In this document: piece after piece, positions 39,447-46,345 of the stretch
Numbering within the stretch: the first letter of the stretch is position 1
Layout: every line of letters begins with the position of its first letter
Origin: a virus
Virus record (IMG/VR): IMGVR_UViG_3300031566_000035
Span: 1 to 57,447 of that record
Length of the DNA stretch: 57,447 nt
Strand: one strand, 5' to 3'
Translations under genes and position numbers: made by a program
The notes under the pieces: generated by a model
Databases searched by the model: none
What the model saw: the letters and a program-made list of their open reading frames with translations, nothing else
What the model was told of the DNA's origin: nothing

Positions 39447-39815
39447 GATACAATGCGGACTGTTGATTAAAATTACAAAAGGCGATGGACAAGGAAAGTA
39501 GATACGAATTACAAAAAATTGACTGCAACTGTAACGATTGCTTTTTTATGGTTAGGGATTTTGATACTTATAAAAAATGGGGATCATTTCACATGGATTT
39601 GCAATTAAAAGAATTTGAACATAAAAAAGAGAACGGAGAAATAAGACCTAATGCGCAATTTCAATTTGATAAAAGCACTTTACTTCAATATGGGAAATGC
39701 TCAAAATTAGGCAAAGGCATTTCGTTTATACCTAACGTATGTCAAATTGAGACTCAAGAGTGCTTCAAACATAGGCGAGTGCGTTTTAATGCATTTTAAA
39801 CATTGTTGTAAATCT
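39447..39815 (+). repeat. attC-like site 32 (gene in loop)
   Basis: Left half ACAATGCGGACTGTTGATTA (39450-39469); right half GCATTTTAAACATTGTTGTA (39791-39810). Weaker pairing than most. Gene 39485-39799 lies between. Cassette head TTGTAAA matches tail TTTACAA. Confidence 0.55.
39485..39799 (+). CDS. Cys-rich protein in a site loop (104 aa)
   Basis: 104 residues. CNCNDCFF (about 14-21) plus later single Cys residues suggest zinc or metal binding. Its 3' end is part of the right half of site 32. Unknown function. Confidence 0.55.
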   Translation: MDKESRYELQKIDCNCNDCFFMVRDFDTYKKWGSFHMDLQLKEFEHKKENGEIRPNAQFQFDKSTLLQYGKCSKLGKGISFIPNVCQIETQECFKHRRVRFNAF

Positions 39816-39829
39816 TTTAAATACGGAAT

Positions 39830-40066
39830 ATGGAACACGAACTTAAAATACTCCCACAATACTTCGAGGAAGTGTGGAGCGAAAACAAAACCTTTGAACT
39901 AAGAGAGGATGACAGAGATTATAAAATAGGTGATACTTTGAGACTACTTGAATTTGACTACGGAACTTATACAGGTAGAGAATGCAACCGAACAATATTA
40001 TACATACTTAGAGATGCTGACCAATACGGACTGAAAGAAGGTTTTGTGATACTAGCAATGAAGTAG
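39830..40066 (+). CDS. DUF3850 / ASCH-like protein (cassette)
   Basis: 78 residues. HELKILPQYFEEVWSENKTF then ELREDDRDYKIGDTLRL (about 3-39) is the DUF3850 signature, a small ASCH/PUA-like fold thought to bind RNA. Carried as a cassette. Confidence 0.75.
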   Translation: MEHELKILPQYFEEVWSENKTFELREDDRDYKIGDTLRLLEFDYGTYTGRECNRTILYILRDADQYGLKEGFVILAMK

Positions 40067-40076
40067 TATTTTATTG

Positions 40077-40212
40077 TTTACAACGTTGAATGCAAGGTGT
40101 CGTGGCTGCCTGATAAAAGCTACATAGTTATAAATTTAAACAAATATTGATATGAAAAACGAAACTTTAAAACCCCAACAGCCATGCACTATATAACATA
40201 GTTATGGGTAGT
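40077..40212 (+). repeat. attC-like site 33
   Basis: Left half ACAACGTTGAATGCAAGGTG (40080-40099), then TCGTGGCTG; right half CAGCCATGCACTATATAACA then TAGTTATGGG. Cassette head TTATGGGTA matches tail TACCCATAA. The right end GTTATGG provides the start codon of the next gene. Confidence 0.75.
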
Positions 40213-40485
40213 ACTTATAGAATGCCAGAAAGTTTCTCTGAATATGAAGGCGAAGAGATTATGTCAAACTTTGACGGGCGTGTAGTAGAAGAAAGTGCAA
40301 AAGCAATTAAAGGTAAGGAATTATTTAGTAGGTATGCTGGTTGGAACTTTAACGGAAAAGTTTGGTGGCAGAATGATAAATGGTTATGTGAAGTGTGGTG
40401 TTATAGAAGCTGGAGAGAAACTTTCGTTTGTGAAACGCCAAAAGAATTAATGGAAGAGATAAGCTCTGAATATGGGTACGAATAG
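40204..40485 (+). CDS. Cassette protein starting inside the recombination site (93 aa)
   Basis: 93 residues. The start codon is the ATG within the right-half end GTTATGGG, so it would travel with the cassette. Trp-rich (AGWNFNGKVWWQNDKWLCEV). No known family. Confidence 0.6.
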   Translation: MGSTYRMPESFSEYEGEEIMSNFDGRVVEESAKAIKGKELFSRYAGWNFNGKVWWQNDKWLCEVWCYRSWRETFVCETPKELMEEISSEYGYE

Positions 40486-40489
40486 TATT

Positions 40490-40783
40490 ACCCATAACGG
40501 ACAGCGGTATGATTCGTTTGCTCCTCGAATCACCACGAAATTAGGAGCGTAGTATTAACTTAACAATTTACGAGCGATGGATTTTGGATATGCTATACAG
40601 ATTTTAAGAGAAAAATTAGTTGATGATAGTTATGAACTTACATTAGCTGTTGAACAAAAAGATGAAGAAGTGCAGGAACGGCAAAAAGAACGCTTAGCTA
40701 TATTGCAGGATGCGATGAATGCGTTGGCTAAACCTTCGAGCATACCACAAGCAAATGAATTATTACCGCATGTTAGCGGTAGT
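40490..40783 (+). repeat. attC-like site 34 (well formed)
   Basis: Left half CATAACGGACAGCGGTATGA (40493-40512), then TTCGTTTGC; right half GCAAATGAATTATTACCGCA then TGTTAGCGG, inside ORF 40577-40924. Cassette head TTAGCGGTA equals the complement of tail TACCGCTAA. Confidence 0.85.
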
Positions 40784-40924
40784 AATAATTTTAAGAAGAT
40801 ACTTAAAAAAGCTAACAGTGAAATATGGCACCTAACTAATGATGAAATAAGAAGTTGGGAAAAAGATGGAAGTATAGAACGTGGTGATATTTTGTACAAA
40901 GTTGTAACAGATACACTGTACTAA
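40577..40924 (+). CDS. Composite ORF across site 34 (115 aa)
   Basis: 115 residues. The N-terminal 58 (helical: IQILREKLVDDSYELTLAVE ...) are in the site loop, the right half is read as ELLPHVSGSN (GTT as Val), and the C-terminal part (IWHLTNDEIRSWEKDG) comes from the cassette. Confidence 0.55.
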   Translation: MDFGYAIQILREKLVDDSYELTLAVEQKDEEVQERQKERLAILQDAMNALAKPSSIPQANELLPHVSGSNNFKKILKKANSEIWHLTNDEIRSWEKDGSIERGDILYKVVTDTLY

Positions 40925-40929
40925 TTATT

Positions 40930-41307
40930 ACCGCTAACGGTTTGTGTATGAAAAGTACGGGATTAACCCTAAAAATTATAAACGAGTACAAATAAAATTT
41001 ACGATTATGAAAACAACAAATGAATTAAGAGACGAATTAGCAATGAAAATGCCAAAAGAAGCATTGCCAACGCTTAACGCACAAGAAACTATGGAGAAAG
41101 TTGCAAAAGAATTTGATATTGATGTTGACTTTAATGATGAGATAAGCCTTATTGAATTTAGCCTAAAATACCAAGCTGCAATAAGGTATAAGTATGCTGA
41201 TGCAATGATTGAAGCAAGAGCTAAGTAAATTTTATTGCTTCAATTACGCAGCAAAGTAGATACGAGAGATACAGTAGTATTTTTTATACACTTTGTTACC
41301 GTGTCGT
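40930..41307 (+). repeat. attC-like site 35 (gene in loop)
   Basis: Left half GCTAACGGTTTGTGTATGAA (40933-40952), then AAGTACGGG; right half AGTAGTATTTTTTATACACT then TTGTTACCG. Gene 41007-41228 lies between. Cassette head TTACCGTG equals the complement of tail CACGGTAA. Confidence 0.8.
41007..41228 (+). CDS. Protein in a site loop (73 aa)
   Basis: 73 residues from ATG 41007, acidic helical protein (ELRDELAMKMPKEALPTLNA). No family recognised. Lies between the halves of site 35. Confidence 0.55.
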   Translation: MKTTNELRDELAMKMPKEALPTLNAQETMEKVAKEFDIDVDFNDEISLIEFSLKYQAAIRYKYADAMIEARAK

Positions 41308-41375
41308 TGCTTCTCCTTAAAAGATGTGACGCTCAAAGATTGCTACTAATTAATTTTAGAGCAATGCACGGTAAC
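41296..41375 (+). other. Non-coding cassette (about 80 bp)
   Basis: Head TTACCGTG, tail CACGGTAAC, no ORF. The last cassette with clear self-complementary ends before the terminase block. Confidence 0.6.
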
Positions 41376-41499
41376 TATGTTATATAGTTCACTTTTATTG
41401 CAATAAAATGAAGATATACACTAATAGACAGGTGATTATGATTTCAGGCGAACAAGCAAAAAGTAGCAATGGATTATATACATTGTTACCCACAGTGCC
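41366..41499 (+). repeat. attC-like site 36
   Basis: Left half GGTAACTATGTTATATAGTT (41370-41389), the same arm as in the 57-bp repeats; right half GGATTATATACATTGTTACC (41471-41490), inside ORF 41408-41623. A near-palindrome TTCACTTTTATTGCAATAAA lies at 41388-41407. Confidence 0.7.
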
Positions 41500-41623
41500 G
41501 ATGTTTGATTACATAAAATGCCCTTTGAATAAATGGACTTTTAAAGTGAGAAATATAAGGGAATGGGTGGAGAAAAATTGCGAAGGAAAAACATTGTTAC
41601 CAACCGTTAATTTATTGATATGA
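41408..41623 (+). CDS. Composite ORF across site 36 (71 aa)
   Basis: 71 residues. Right half read as LYTLLPTVP (Leu-Leu at GTTA). A second ACATTGTTACC at 41592 is read as KTLLPTV near the end, giving an internal repeat and hinting at a further decayed site. Function unknown. Confidence 0.45.
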   Translation: MKIYTNRQVIMISGEQAKSSNGLYTLLPTVPMFDYIKCPLNKWTFKVRNIREWVEKNCEGKTLLPTVNLLI

Positions 41624-41826
41624 AAAACTGTAAAGATTGCAAAAGTTGGGACAAAATGACACACCGAGAAGGATATGGATTTTGCCAAAGTGAAAAATGG
41701 AATAGACACCCAAACTACTATGAAAATAGCGACAAGGTAACAGAACTTGATATGGTTGAAATAACTTACAGCCCAATTACGGGCAAAGACTTTGGATGCG
41801 TTCATCATAATGGTGGGTTTGAATAA
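41620..41826 (+). CDS. Zinc-knuckle-like protein (68 aa)
   Basis: 68 residues. CKDCKSWD (about 4-11), CQSEKW (about 22-27) and CVHH (about 61-64) suggest a zinc-binding fold. Ends in GTGGGTTTGAATAAGAATAG, which resembles a mutated left half (compare site 16). Confidence 0.55.
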   Translation: MKNCKDCKSWDKMTHREGYGFCQSEKWNRHPNYYENSDKVTELDMVEITYSPITGKDFGCVHHNGGFE

Positions 41827-41907
41827 GAATAGTAGGCAAAACAAAACCCAGGTACAGGATAAAGGAGTATTTGGGATTTTATTACATCGAAAAGCATGTT
41901 TACCATG

Positions 41908-41925
41908 AAGTATCACTTTAAGTAA
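41908..41925. promoter_or_regulatory. Shared 18-bp operator-like motif, copy 1
   Basis: AAGTATCACTTTAAGTAA lies just upstream of the HTH gene at 41941. Its exact reverse complement is at 44041-44058, between the late promoter and the portal gene, and a variant is at 43920-43939. Candidate operator, perhaps for the HTH protein itself. Confidence 0.55.
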
Positions 41926-41940
41926 TCTTTGTAAACTATT

Positions 41941-42105
41941 ATGATGCAAGTTGTTGCGATAAAAGAAGGTAAATTTTTCCATGGCAATGCCGTCGAGGTC
42001 GCTTCCGTTATTGGGAGAAACCCGGAGACCGTTCGCAGGTGGTGGCGTTCAGGCAAGAACATGCACGTCAACGGCTGGGACGTTTATGTCAGGAAAGCAA
42101 CGTGA
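41941..42105 (+). CDS. Small HTH-like protein, possible late-gene regulator (54 aa)
   Basis: 54 residues, higher GC than the neighbouring cassettes. EVASVIGRNPETVRRWWRSG (about 19-38) fits a helix-turn-helix with a recognition helix rich in Arg/Trp. It faces the terminase genes and has the operator-like motif in its leader, so it may control itself and the divergent late promoters. Confidence 0.55.
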   Translation: MMQVVAIKEGKFFHGNAVEVASVIGRNPETVRRWWRSGKNMHVNGWDVYVRKAT

Positions 42106-42168
42106 TTTATTGATTTTAAAATTATAGGCATGAACAATTGTGATTGGATTCGATAATCTCCCATAATA

Positions 42169-43467
42169 TTACCACAGCCTCCCTTTCATCCATATAGAAT
42201 ATTTCCCTGCATCTATTGCGTGATCGTGTTCTTTGATCGGATCGGGGAGTATTGTCCCGTTCTTATCTATCGCCCTTACATAGTTCTCGAATTCGTTCTT
42301 TATGTTTTCCGAACTTGATGTAAGTATATGGTTGAACGAAAGGAGCATGTTTATACCGTCTATTATTTTTGGTTTGTCCGATGCGAATACGTTGAACCCT
42401 GAGTTCCTGAGTTCCATTATGCTATCGTTCCTCGAAGAATCGGCAACTATCAAATGATCTTTGTCGAAATCCAGTTCTTCGAGCTTGTTCTGAATGCTGT
42501 GAGGGAGCATTGAATCGCTTTGCACGGCGGTAAGCCCTGTTTGGTAGAATATTTCGTCCCATACTATCGTGTGGTCTCCGAGCAGGTAAAGGTCTATCAG
42601 TGTTGCGGGATGTGGGCTGAACCCGAAGTCGAGACCAGATGGTATTCTCCTTAAATGTTCGCCATCTATAAAAGGCTCTCCGCCCCTCCATTCTATTTCG
42701 CCACCTACGGACCAGTTTTTCATTATGCACCTGTCGGATATTTCACCATATTCTCCGTCCAAAAAACGTTTTCTTTCTTCTTCCGGCAAACGGTTCAGTT
42801 CTTCTATAAAATCACCTTCAAGGTTTTCTGCATTTCCCGATGGGTGCATCATCATCGAGGAATAAAGGCTTTTGTCGAGCAATGTTTTTGTTTTTATCAA
42901 AGGATTGCTGACAGGTTCTATCCCAAGCTCGAATATCTTGTATGTCCAATGAGTTTTCAATGGTGGGTTGCAATCGTAATAAAATTTGTTCTTGAGACCT
43001 GAGTTTTCTGCAAGCCTCGTTCTTGCTATCAATATTGATTTATAGGAAATTTGTGAGCATTCATTGAAATATATGGTTGAATACTCGGTCCCGAGTATCT
43101 TCTCTGTCCTTTCTTTGTCGTCCAGTCCTCCGACCCATATTTCGCTTCCGTTAGGCAATTGTATGTACCAATGTGATTTGTTCCCGTAATAAGGAAGGTT
43201 CGGGAAGCATATGTCCATAACCTTTGGTAATGTTTGATGCCATATCGAGGTGATCGCATGCGAAAACGTCGCCCTCAATATGACGTGCTTTGATACTTTC
43301 TTTAATGCCCTTAGTATTATGGAATAAACGAGTATAAAGGTTTTTCCAGACCTTGATCCCCCATATAGCATAACGTGCTTTGCGGCCCCACCCAAGAGTT
43401 TAACGGCTTTTTTCTGGTCTTCCGTTTTTTTGAACTTTCCAACAGGTGCGTTAGAGTCCTTCATCAT
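42169..43467 (-). CDS. terL: Terminase large subunit
   Basis: 432 residues. Walker A GGSRSGKT (about 36-43), Walker B STIYFNECSQ (about 130-139), and nuclease-domain acidic motifs SGLDFGFSPHPATL, VADSSRNDS and HDHAIDAGKYSIW near the C-terminus identify a Terminase_3-type packaging ATPase/nuclease. It pumps DNA into proheads at the portal. Minus strand, overlapping terS by 17 bases, divergent from the portal operon. Confidence 0.9.
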   Translation of the reverse strand: MMKDSNAPVGKFKKTEDQKKAVKLLGGAAKHVMLYGGSRSGKTFILVYSIILRALKKVSKHVILRATFSHAITSIWHQTLPKVMDICFPNLPYYGNKSHWYIQLPNGSEIWVGGLDDKERTEKILGTEYSTIYFNECSQISYKSILIARTRLAENSGLKNKFYYDCNPPLKTHWTYKIFELGIEPVSNPLIKTKTLLDKSLYSSMMMHPSGNAENLEGDFIEELNRLPEEERKRFLDGEYGEISDRCIMKNWSVGGEIEWRGGEPFIDGEHLRRIPSGLDFGFSPHPATLIDLYLLGDHTIVWDEIFYQTGLTAVQSDSMLPHSIQNKLEELDFDKDHLIVADSSRNDSIMELRNSGFNVFASDKPKIIDGINMLLSFNHILTSSSENIKNEFENYVRAIDKNGTILPDPIKEHDHAIDAGKYSIWMKGRLW

Positions 43468-43906
43468 CTTTGTCGAATATAAGGCTTATTTTCCCTCCAA
43501 GTTCTTTTTTGTCTTTCAATCCCTGTTTGGCCATTATTATCCTTTCGTTATAATTCCCTATAACGGCATGTTGGATCTGATGGTCGTCTATATACTCTTT
43601 TATTTTATTGTAAGTGTCGTGGAATTCTGAACGGTCTTCCATCGTCCCGTAATTATATAGCGTGATCTTTGTGTAGCCTACGAACAAAGCAAACCCATCC
43701 ATTGTCATTATGTGAGGCATCTCTACGGGGAATGTTTTTCCTGCGTTCTGCCCGGACTTTATCATTTCGTTTCTGGACAACGGGGTTTCCTCACAATGTT
43801 CTTTGTATTCAAAAAACAAGGATTCAAGTTCTTCTGGTGATTTGAATACTTTTTGCCTGTGGAATTTTTTCCCGACCTCCTGATGAGTCATTTTCTTCTT
43901 TTTCAT
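43451..43906 (-). CDS. terS: Terminase small subunit
   Basis: 151 residues. FKSPEELESLFFEYKEHCEE (about 20-39) and the MDGFALFVGYTKITLYNYG helix-turn-helix (about 68-86) are typical of Bacteroidota phage small terminases, which recognise the packaging site. First gene of the minus-strand operon, from the promoter at 43948-43978. Confidence 0.8.
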   Translation of the reverse strand: MKKKKMTHQEVGKKFHRQKVFKSPEELESLFFEYKEHCEETPLSRNEMIKSGQNAGKTFPVEMPHIMTMDGFALFVGYTKITLYNYGTMEDRSEFHDTYNKIKEYIDDHQIQHAVIGNYNERIIMAKQGLKDKKELGGKISLIFDKDDEGL

Positions 43907-43919
43907 AGAGTTGAAAAGT

Positions 43920-43939
43920 TTACTTAAAGCATTACTTTA
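43920..43939. promoter_or_regulatory. Shared operator-like motif, variant copy
   Basis: TTACTTAAAGCATTACTTTA differs at three positions from the copy at 44041. It lies between the minus-strand -7 element and the terS start. Confidence 0.45.
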
Positions 43940-43947
43940 GCTATGTG

Positions 43948-43978
43948 CAAATATAATAAAACAAGGAGTTTAAAACAA
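43948..43978 (-). promoter_or_regulatory. Late promoter for terS-terL
   Basis: On the minus strand TTG (43978-43976), 20 bases, TATATTTG (43955-43948). Perfect Bacteroidota consensus. Confidence 0.8.
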
Positions 43979-43993
43979 ATTTATTTTTTAATT

Positions 43994-44024
43994 TTGTTTT
44001 TTGTATTTGTAAGTTGTATATTTG
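43994..44024 (+). promoter_or_regulatory. Late promoter for the virion operon
   Basis: TTG (43994-43996), 20 bases, TATATTTG (44017-44024). Divergent from the terminase promoter, with the -33 elements about 16 bp apart. Confidence 0.8.
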
Positions 44025-44040
44025 TAGTTATTTATAATAT

Positions 44041-44058
44041 TTACTTAAAGTGATACTT
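44041..44058. promoter_or_regulatory. Shared 18-bp operator-like motif, copy 2
   Basis: TTACTTAAAGTGATACTT is the exact reverse complement of 41908-41925. It contains TACTT twice, 12 bp apart. It lies just after the late promoter start point, a good place for a repressor. Confidence 0.55.
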
Positions 44059-44071
44059 TAAATTAAAAGAT

Positions 44072-45430
44072 TTGATTTATTTGCAAAATAAATTCCCTTT
44101 TTTCAGGAGGGGGTCGTTTTTTTCGAGCATGTACGGCAATTATAATGCTAATTGGATGGATTTTGCAGACCTTTCCTTGTTGTATAACAAAGTTTCTGCC
44201 ATAAGGATCGTAATGGATATAAAAGCAAACGCAAAAGCGAACATGAAACTTACGCCTGTCGATCTCAACGGTGAGCTTATTACCACCGAGAACGCAAGCA
44301 GGGACCAGAAAAGAATAATCAAACTGATAGAACGCCCGAACCCGATACAGGGAACATGGGAATTCCTCCGTTTGGTTGGGCTTTACAAGGAAATATGGGG
44401 AAGGAGTTTTGTATATGCCAATGTTCCGGCAGGTTTTGATATAAACGGAACAAATATAGCAACGCTGATGCCGTTGCCATCTCAATATATGCGACCTATA
44501 TATACGGGAAGGCTATTCGACCAAAACAATAGGTCTGATATTATAAAAAGGTACGAATTGCGGTATAACGGCATGAACGCAAAGACATTTGAACCAAATA
44601 CAATATTGGACAGGTCGGATTCGGATGTTTCGTTCTTTGACGATATTTACGGTTCGCTTGGTATTTCAGATTTGTACGGGAACTATAATGTTAATTCCAA
44701 ATCCAAGCTGTTGAGCGTAAAAAAGGAGATAACAAATTACATCCTCTCTTTAGAGGGAAGGAACATAACGACAAAAAAATTGGGTGCAAGGGGAATTTTA
44801 ACTTCTGGCAAAAAAGACGGCATGGGTTCTTATCCGTTGACCGACAAAGAGAGGGAATCCGCACAGGCAAGGCTTGATAATTATGGTGCAATGGAAGACC
44901 AAAAACAATATATAGTAGCATCAGAGCCGTTGCTGTACCAAAATATAGCGTTTTCGCCAAAAGACCTTATGTTGCACGAGGAAACATACCAAACGATGAT
45001 AACCATTGCCCAAGTAACGCAAGTACCGGAAGGGCTGGTCAGGCTGTACATGAGCGGTTCTGGAAAAGAAGCTGAAAAAGAACTTTTGAAAAGGCTTTAT
45101 ACACAAACGATAATCCCCGAAAGCAAAGATACGGCAGATGATTTGAACGAATTTTTGAAAACGGAAAAGTTTGGGATGAGGTTCAAGGCGAGCTTCGACC
45201 ATTTGGACTTTTTGCAAGAGGACAAAAAAGATGAGTCCATTAAGAACAGGAACATAAACATAGCTTATAGGGACATGTTCAAATCTGGGACGATAACTTA
45301 TAATCAATGGCTCGAAGCAATGGGGCTTCCTTCCGATCCAGAATTTGGCGACAAAAGGATTTGGGATTTGTCCACAGAACAACAAGCTATAATAACAGGG
45401 AATATCATACAGGATGTACCAAAAAAATAA
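44072..45430 (+). CDS. Portal protein
   Basis: 452 residues if TTG 44072 is used, or 433 from ATG 44129; the latter start is more ordinary, but the residues between (LQNKFPFFRRGSF) look real. ERPNPIQGTWEFLRLVGLYK (about 88-107) and GSGKEAEKELLKRLYTQTII (about 329-348) fit HK97-type portals. It forms the ring through which DNA enters and the head joins the neck. Confidence 0.8.
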   Translation: MIYLQNKFPFFRRGSFFSSMYGNYNANWMDFADLSLLYNKVSAIRIVMDIKANAKANMKLTPVDLNGELITTENASRDQKRIIKLIERPNPIQGTWEFLRLVGLYKEIWGRSFVYANVPAGFDINGTNIATLMPLPSQYMRPIYTGRLFDQNNRSDIIKRYELRYNGMNAKTFEPNTILDRSDSDVSFFDDIYGSLGISDLYGNYNVNSKSKLLSVKKEITNYILSLEGRNITTKKLGARGILTSGKKDGMGSYPLTDKERESAQARLDNYGAMEDQKQYIVASEPLLYQNIAFSPKDLMLHEETYQTMITIAQVTQVPEGLVRLYMSGSGKEAEKELLKRLYTQTIIPESKDTADDLNEFLKTEKFGMRFKASFDHLDFLQEDKKDESIKNRNINIAYRDMFKSGTITYNQWLEAMGLPSDPEFGDKRIWDLSTEQQAIITGNIIQDVPKK

Positions 45431-45434
45431 AACA

Positions 45435-45542
45435 ATGAAAAACAAAGTCGACAAAAAAGCCTTGGAAAAAGCAATAGAAAAGAAAAAAAAGATTTTGAAA
45501 GAAAACAAAATAATTTATAAAAATGGCACAGAAAAGAATTGA
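45435..45542 (+). CDS. Small lysine-rich protein (35 aa)
   Basis: 35 residues, basic helix (KKALEKAIEKKKKILKENK), overlapping the start of the protease gene. Tight coupling suggests it is translated; it may be a small head-assembly factor. Function unknown. Confidence 0.45.
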   Translation: MKNKVDKKALEKAIEKKKKILKENKIIYKNGTEKN

Positions 45543-46344
45543 AATACCTGAATTTGAAACACGAAAGGAATTATTTGATTTCCTTGAAACAGAAAAAGAT
45601 ATGTTGATAGCGCAGAAAAAAGCTATTGCAAAGGAATCTGATGGCGTTTTTTATGTTTCGTCAATTAATGATAAAAAAGAAGTGGAGGTGAAGGCGAATG
45701 AACCTATTGATGTATCTGGATTGGACGAGATCAAGGTAAGGGTAGTTATCAATACCACTAATTTAATGGACAGCCATGATGACGTACACATTCCTAACTT
45801 GTGGAATAAGAGCCTAAAAGAAAATAAGATGATTATGTTTTTACAGGAGCATATAATGAAATTCGATAAAATAATAGCGGATTCAGAAGACCTTAATGCT
45901 TTTGTTAAAACTTTTACATGGAAATCGCTTGGATTTGATTTGGATGGCAGCACACAAGCCCTTGTTTTTGATGCGACCATAAAAAGGAGCAGGAACGAAT
46001 TTATGTTTGAACAATATGCTAAAGGATTTATAAAGAACCATTCGGTAGGTATGAGGTATGTAAAAATTGGATTGGCGGTAAATGACGAAGATCGTGTTAG
46101 CGCTTTTGCTCTTTGGGAAAAATACATTGATGAAATCGCGAATAAAGACCTTGCTATCGAAAAAGGATATTTCTGGGCTGTTACGGAAGCGAAAATTATA
46201 GAGGGGAGCGCAGTCCCGTTAGGGAGCAATTTTGCTACGCCTACCCTTGAAAACAATAAAGAGCCGCTGGAAAGCACTCAAAAAGAGCCGTCTAACGACA
46301 CTCAACAAAAGGAGTTTTATTTTAATTACTTAAAAAAACAATGA
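45523..46344 (+). CDS. Prohead protease (HK97 family)
   Basis: 273 residues. TTNLMDSHDDVHIPNLW (His near about 86-90), FIKNHSVGMRYVK (about 170-182) with the catalytic-type Ser, and EGSAVPLGSNFATP (about 227-240) match the S78 prohead protease layout. It should cleave capsid N-terminal domains during maturation. Confidence 0.8.
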   Translation: MAQKRIEIPEFETRKELFDFLETEKDMLIAQKKAIAKESDGVFYVSSINDKKEVEVKANEPIDVSGLDEIKVRVVINTTNLMDSHDDVHIPNLWNKSLKENKMIMFLQEHIMKFDKIIADSEDLNAFVKTFTWKSLGFDLDGSTQALVFDATIKRSRNEFMFEQYAKGFIKNHSVGMRYVKIGLAVNDEDRVSAFALWEKYIDEIANKDLAIEKGYFWAVTEAKIIEGSAVPLGSNFATPTLENNKEPLESTQKEPSNDTQQKEFYFNYLKKQ

Positions 46345-46345
46345 A

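Noticed and set aside
15939-41499. CRISPR array
   Set aside because: Repeats vary in sequence, are palindromic rather than direct, lie at irregular distances and separate genes. No cas genes are present.
15939-41499. Ordinary terminators or intergenic MITE insertions as explanation of the palindromes
   Set aside because: Arms lack T-runs and differ in sequence between sites. Constant TAAC/GTT ends and head-tail complementarity of segments are not explained by terminators or by copies of one MITE.
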